Origin: Lactococcus ileimucosae
GTDB taxonomy: Bacteria > Bacillota > Bacilli > Lactobacillales > Streptococcaceae
Assembly (NCBI RefSeq): GCF_943193185.1
Contig: NZ_CALPDE010000019.1
Location: 1-43,927 of the forward strand
Direction: 5' to 3'
DNA length: 43,927 nucleotides
The notes below the pieces were generated by a model, which was not told the DNA's origin, did not search any database, and worked only from the letters and a program-made list of their open reading frames with translations. Both the position numbers and the translations under genes were made by a program. Shown here in pieces: positions 43,870 through 43,927 of this stretch (position 1 is its first letter; each line of letters begins with the position of its first letter).

Positions 43870-43927
43870 TTAGACAGAAAATGAGCTATGTTTTCTTAAA
43901 ATAGTTTTCCTCCTTCTGATTTGGAGT
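43852..43927. mobile_element. Probable end of an IS3-like insertion sequence (runs off the window)
   Basis: From 43852 the sequence reads TGGACTAATGTCAAATAATT and then AGACAGAAAATGAGC. TGGACT...TTAGACA ends are common among IS3-family elements of lactic acid bacteria. It begins exactly where the helix-turn-helix frame loses family similarity. No transposase is visible, because only 76 bp are in the window. Confidence 0.35.

Overview
The window comes from a low-GC Gram-positive coccus, almost certainly a Lactococcus outside L. lactis. The evidence is a single folate gene series holding a fused folK-folE, a dihydropteroate synthase with a long N-terminal extension and a Nudix dihydroneopterin-triphosphate pyrophosphohydrolase, flanked by clpX, engB, glmS, radC, rex and a catabolic acetolactate synthase. 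All of these read as Lactococcus-type proteins. The species call is inference; I could not search databases.

Layout. 1-840 is the 3' end of a surface-type protein. 907-1410 (minus) is trmL, with a leader that carries a terminator hairpin. 1757-9545 is a co-directional series: a 53-codon ORF overlapping folA, folA, a small membrane protein, clpX, engB, folB, folKE, folP, the Nudix gene, folC and a deoxynucleoside kinase. Together these make and polyglutamylate tetrahydrofolate. 9698-17759 holds glmS, radC, rex (minus), dnaD, nth, trmK, a NIF3-family gene and an rlmD-type methyltransferase. dnaD and the methyltransferase gene each have an extended -10 box placed so that the transcript should begin at the start codon. 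18019-22590 is a beta-glucoside PTS operon with two RAT/terminator switches, before licT and before the PTS gene. 22617-23977 is a decay zone: a frameshifted GntR/UTRA remnant, an RpiB/LacAB-like gene and a truncated IS110-type transposase. 24318-28608 holds an AI-2E-type permease, a TPR protein and alsS with a cre-like site. 28982-31030 is a lone GmrSD-like (DUF262/DUF1524/DUF4357) gene.

The highlight is 31453-42837. It matches gene for gene, and in the same order, the group B Streptococcus cyl operon for the red haemolytic polyene granadaene: cylD, cylG, acpC, cylZ, cylA, cylB, cylE, cylF, cylI, cylJ, cylK. The inferred scheme is that CylK primes AcpC, CylD loads malonyl units, CylI/CylG/CylZ build a polyene, CylE and CylJ decorate its ends with amino acid and sugar, and CylA/CylB export or tolerate it. 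The operon ends with an extra gene not in the streptococcal list: a biotinyl-domain protein whose biotin-accepting lysine is replaced by arginine.

Downstream (43129-43480), three very small paralogous ORFs of 27, 27 and 26 codons, each with a strong ribosome binding site, encode peptides of the form M(K/T)KAELL...CPCT...YYV(F/L)Y. The third has decayed at the CPC motif. They match no family I recognise. They are followed by a terminator, then by a helix-turn-helix gene that is cut off by what looks like the end of an insertion sequence at the right edge.
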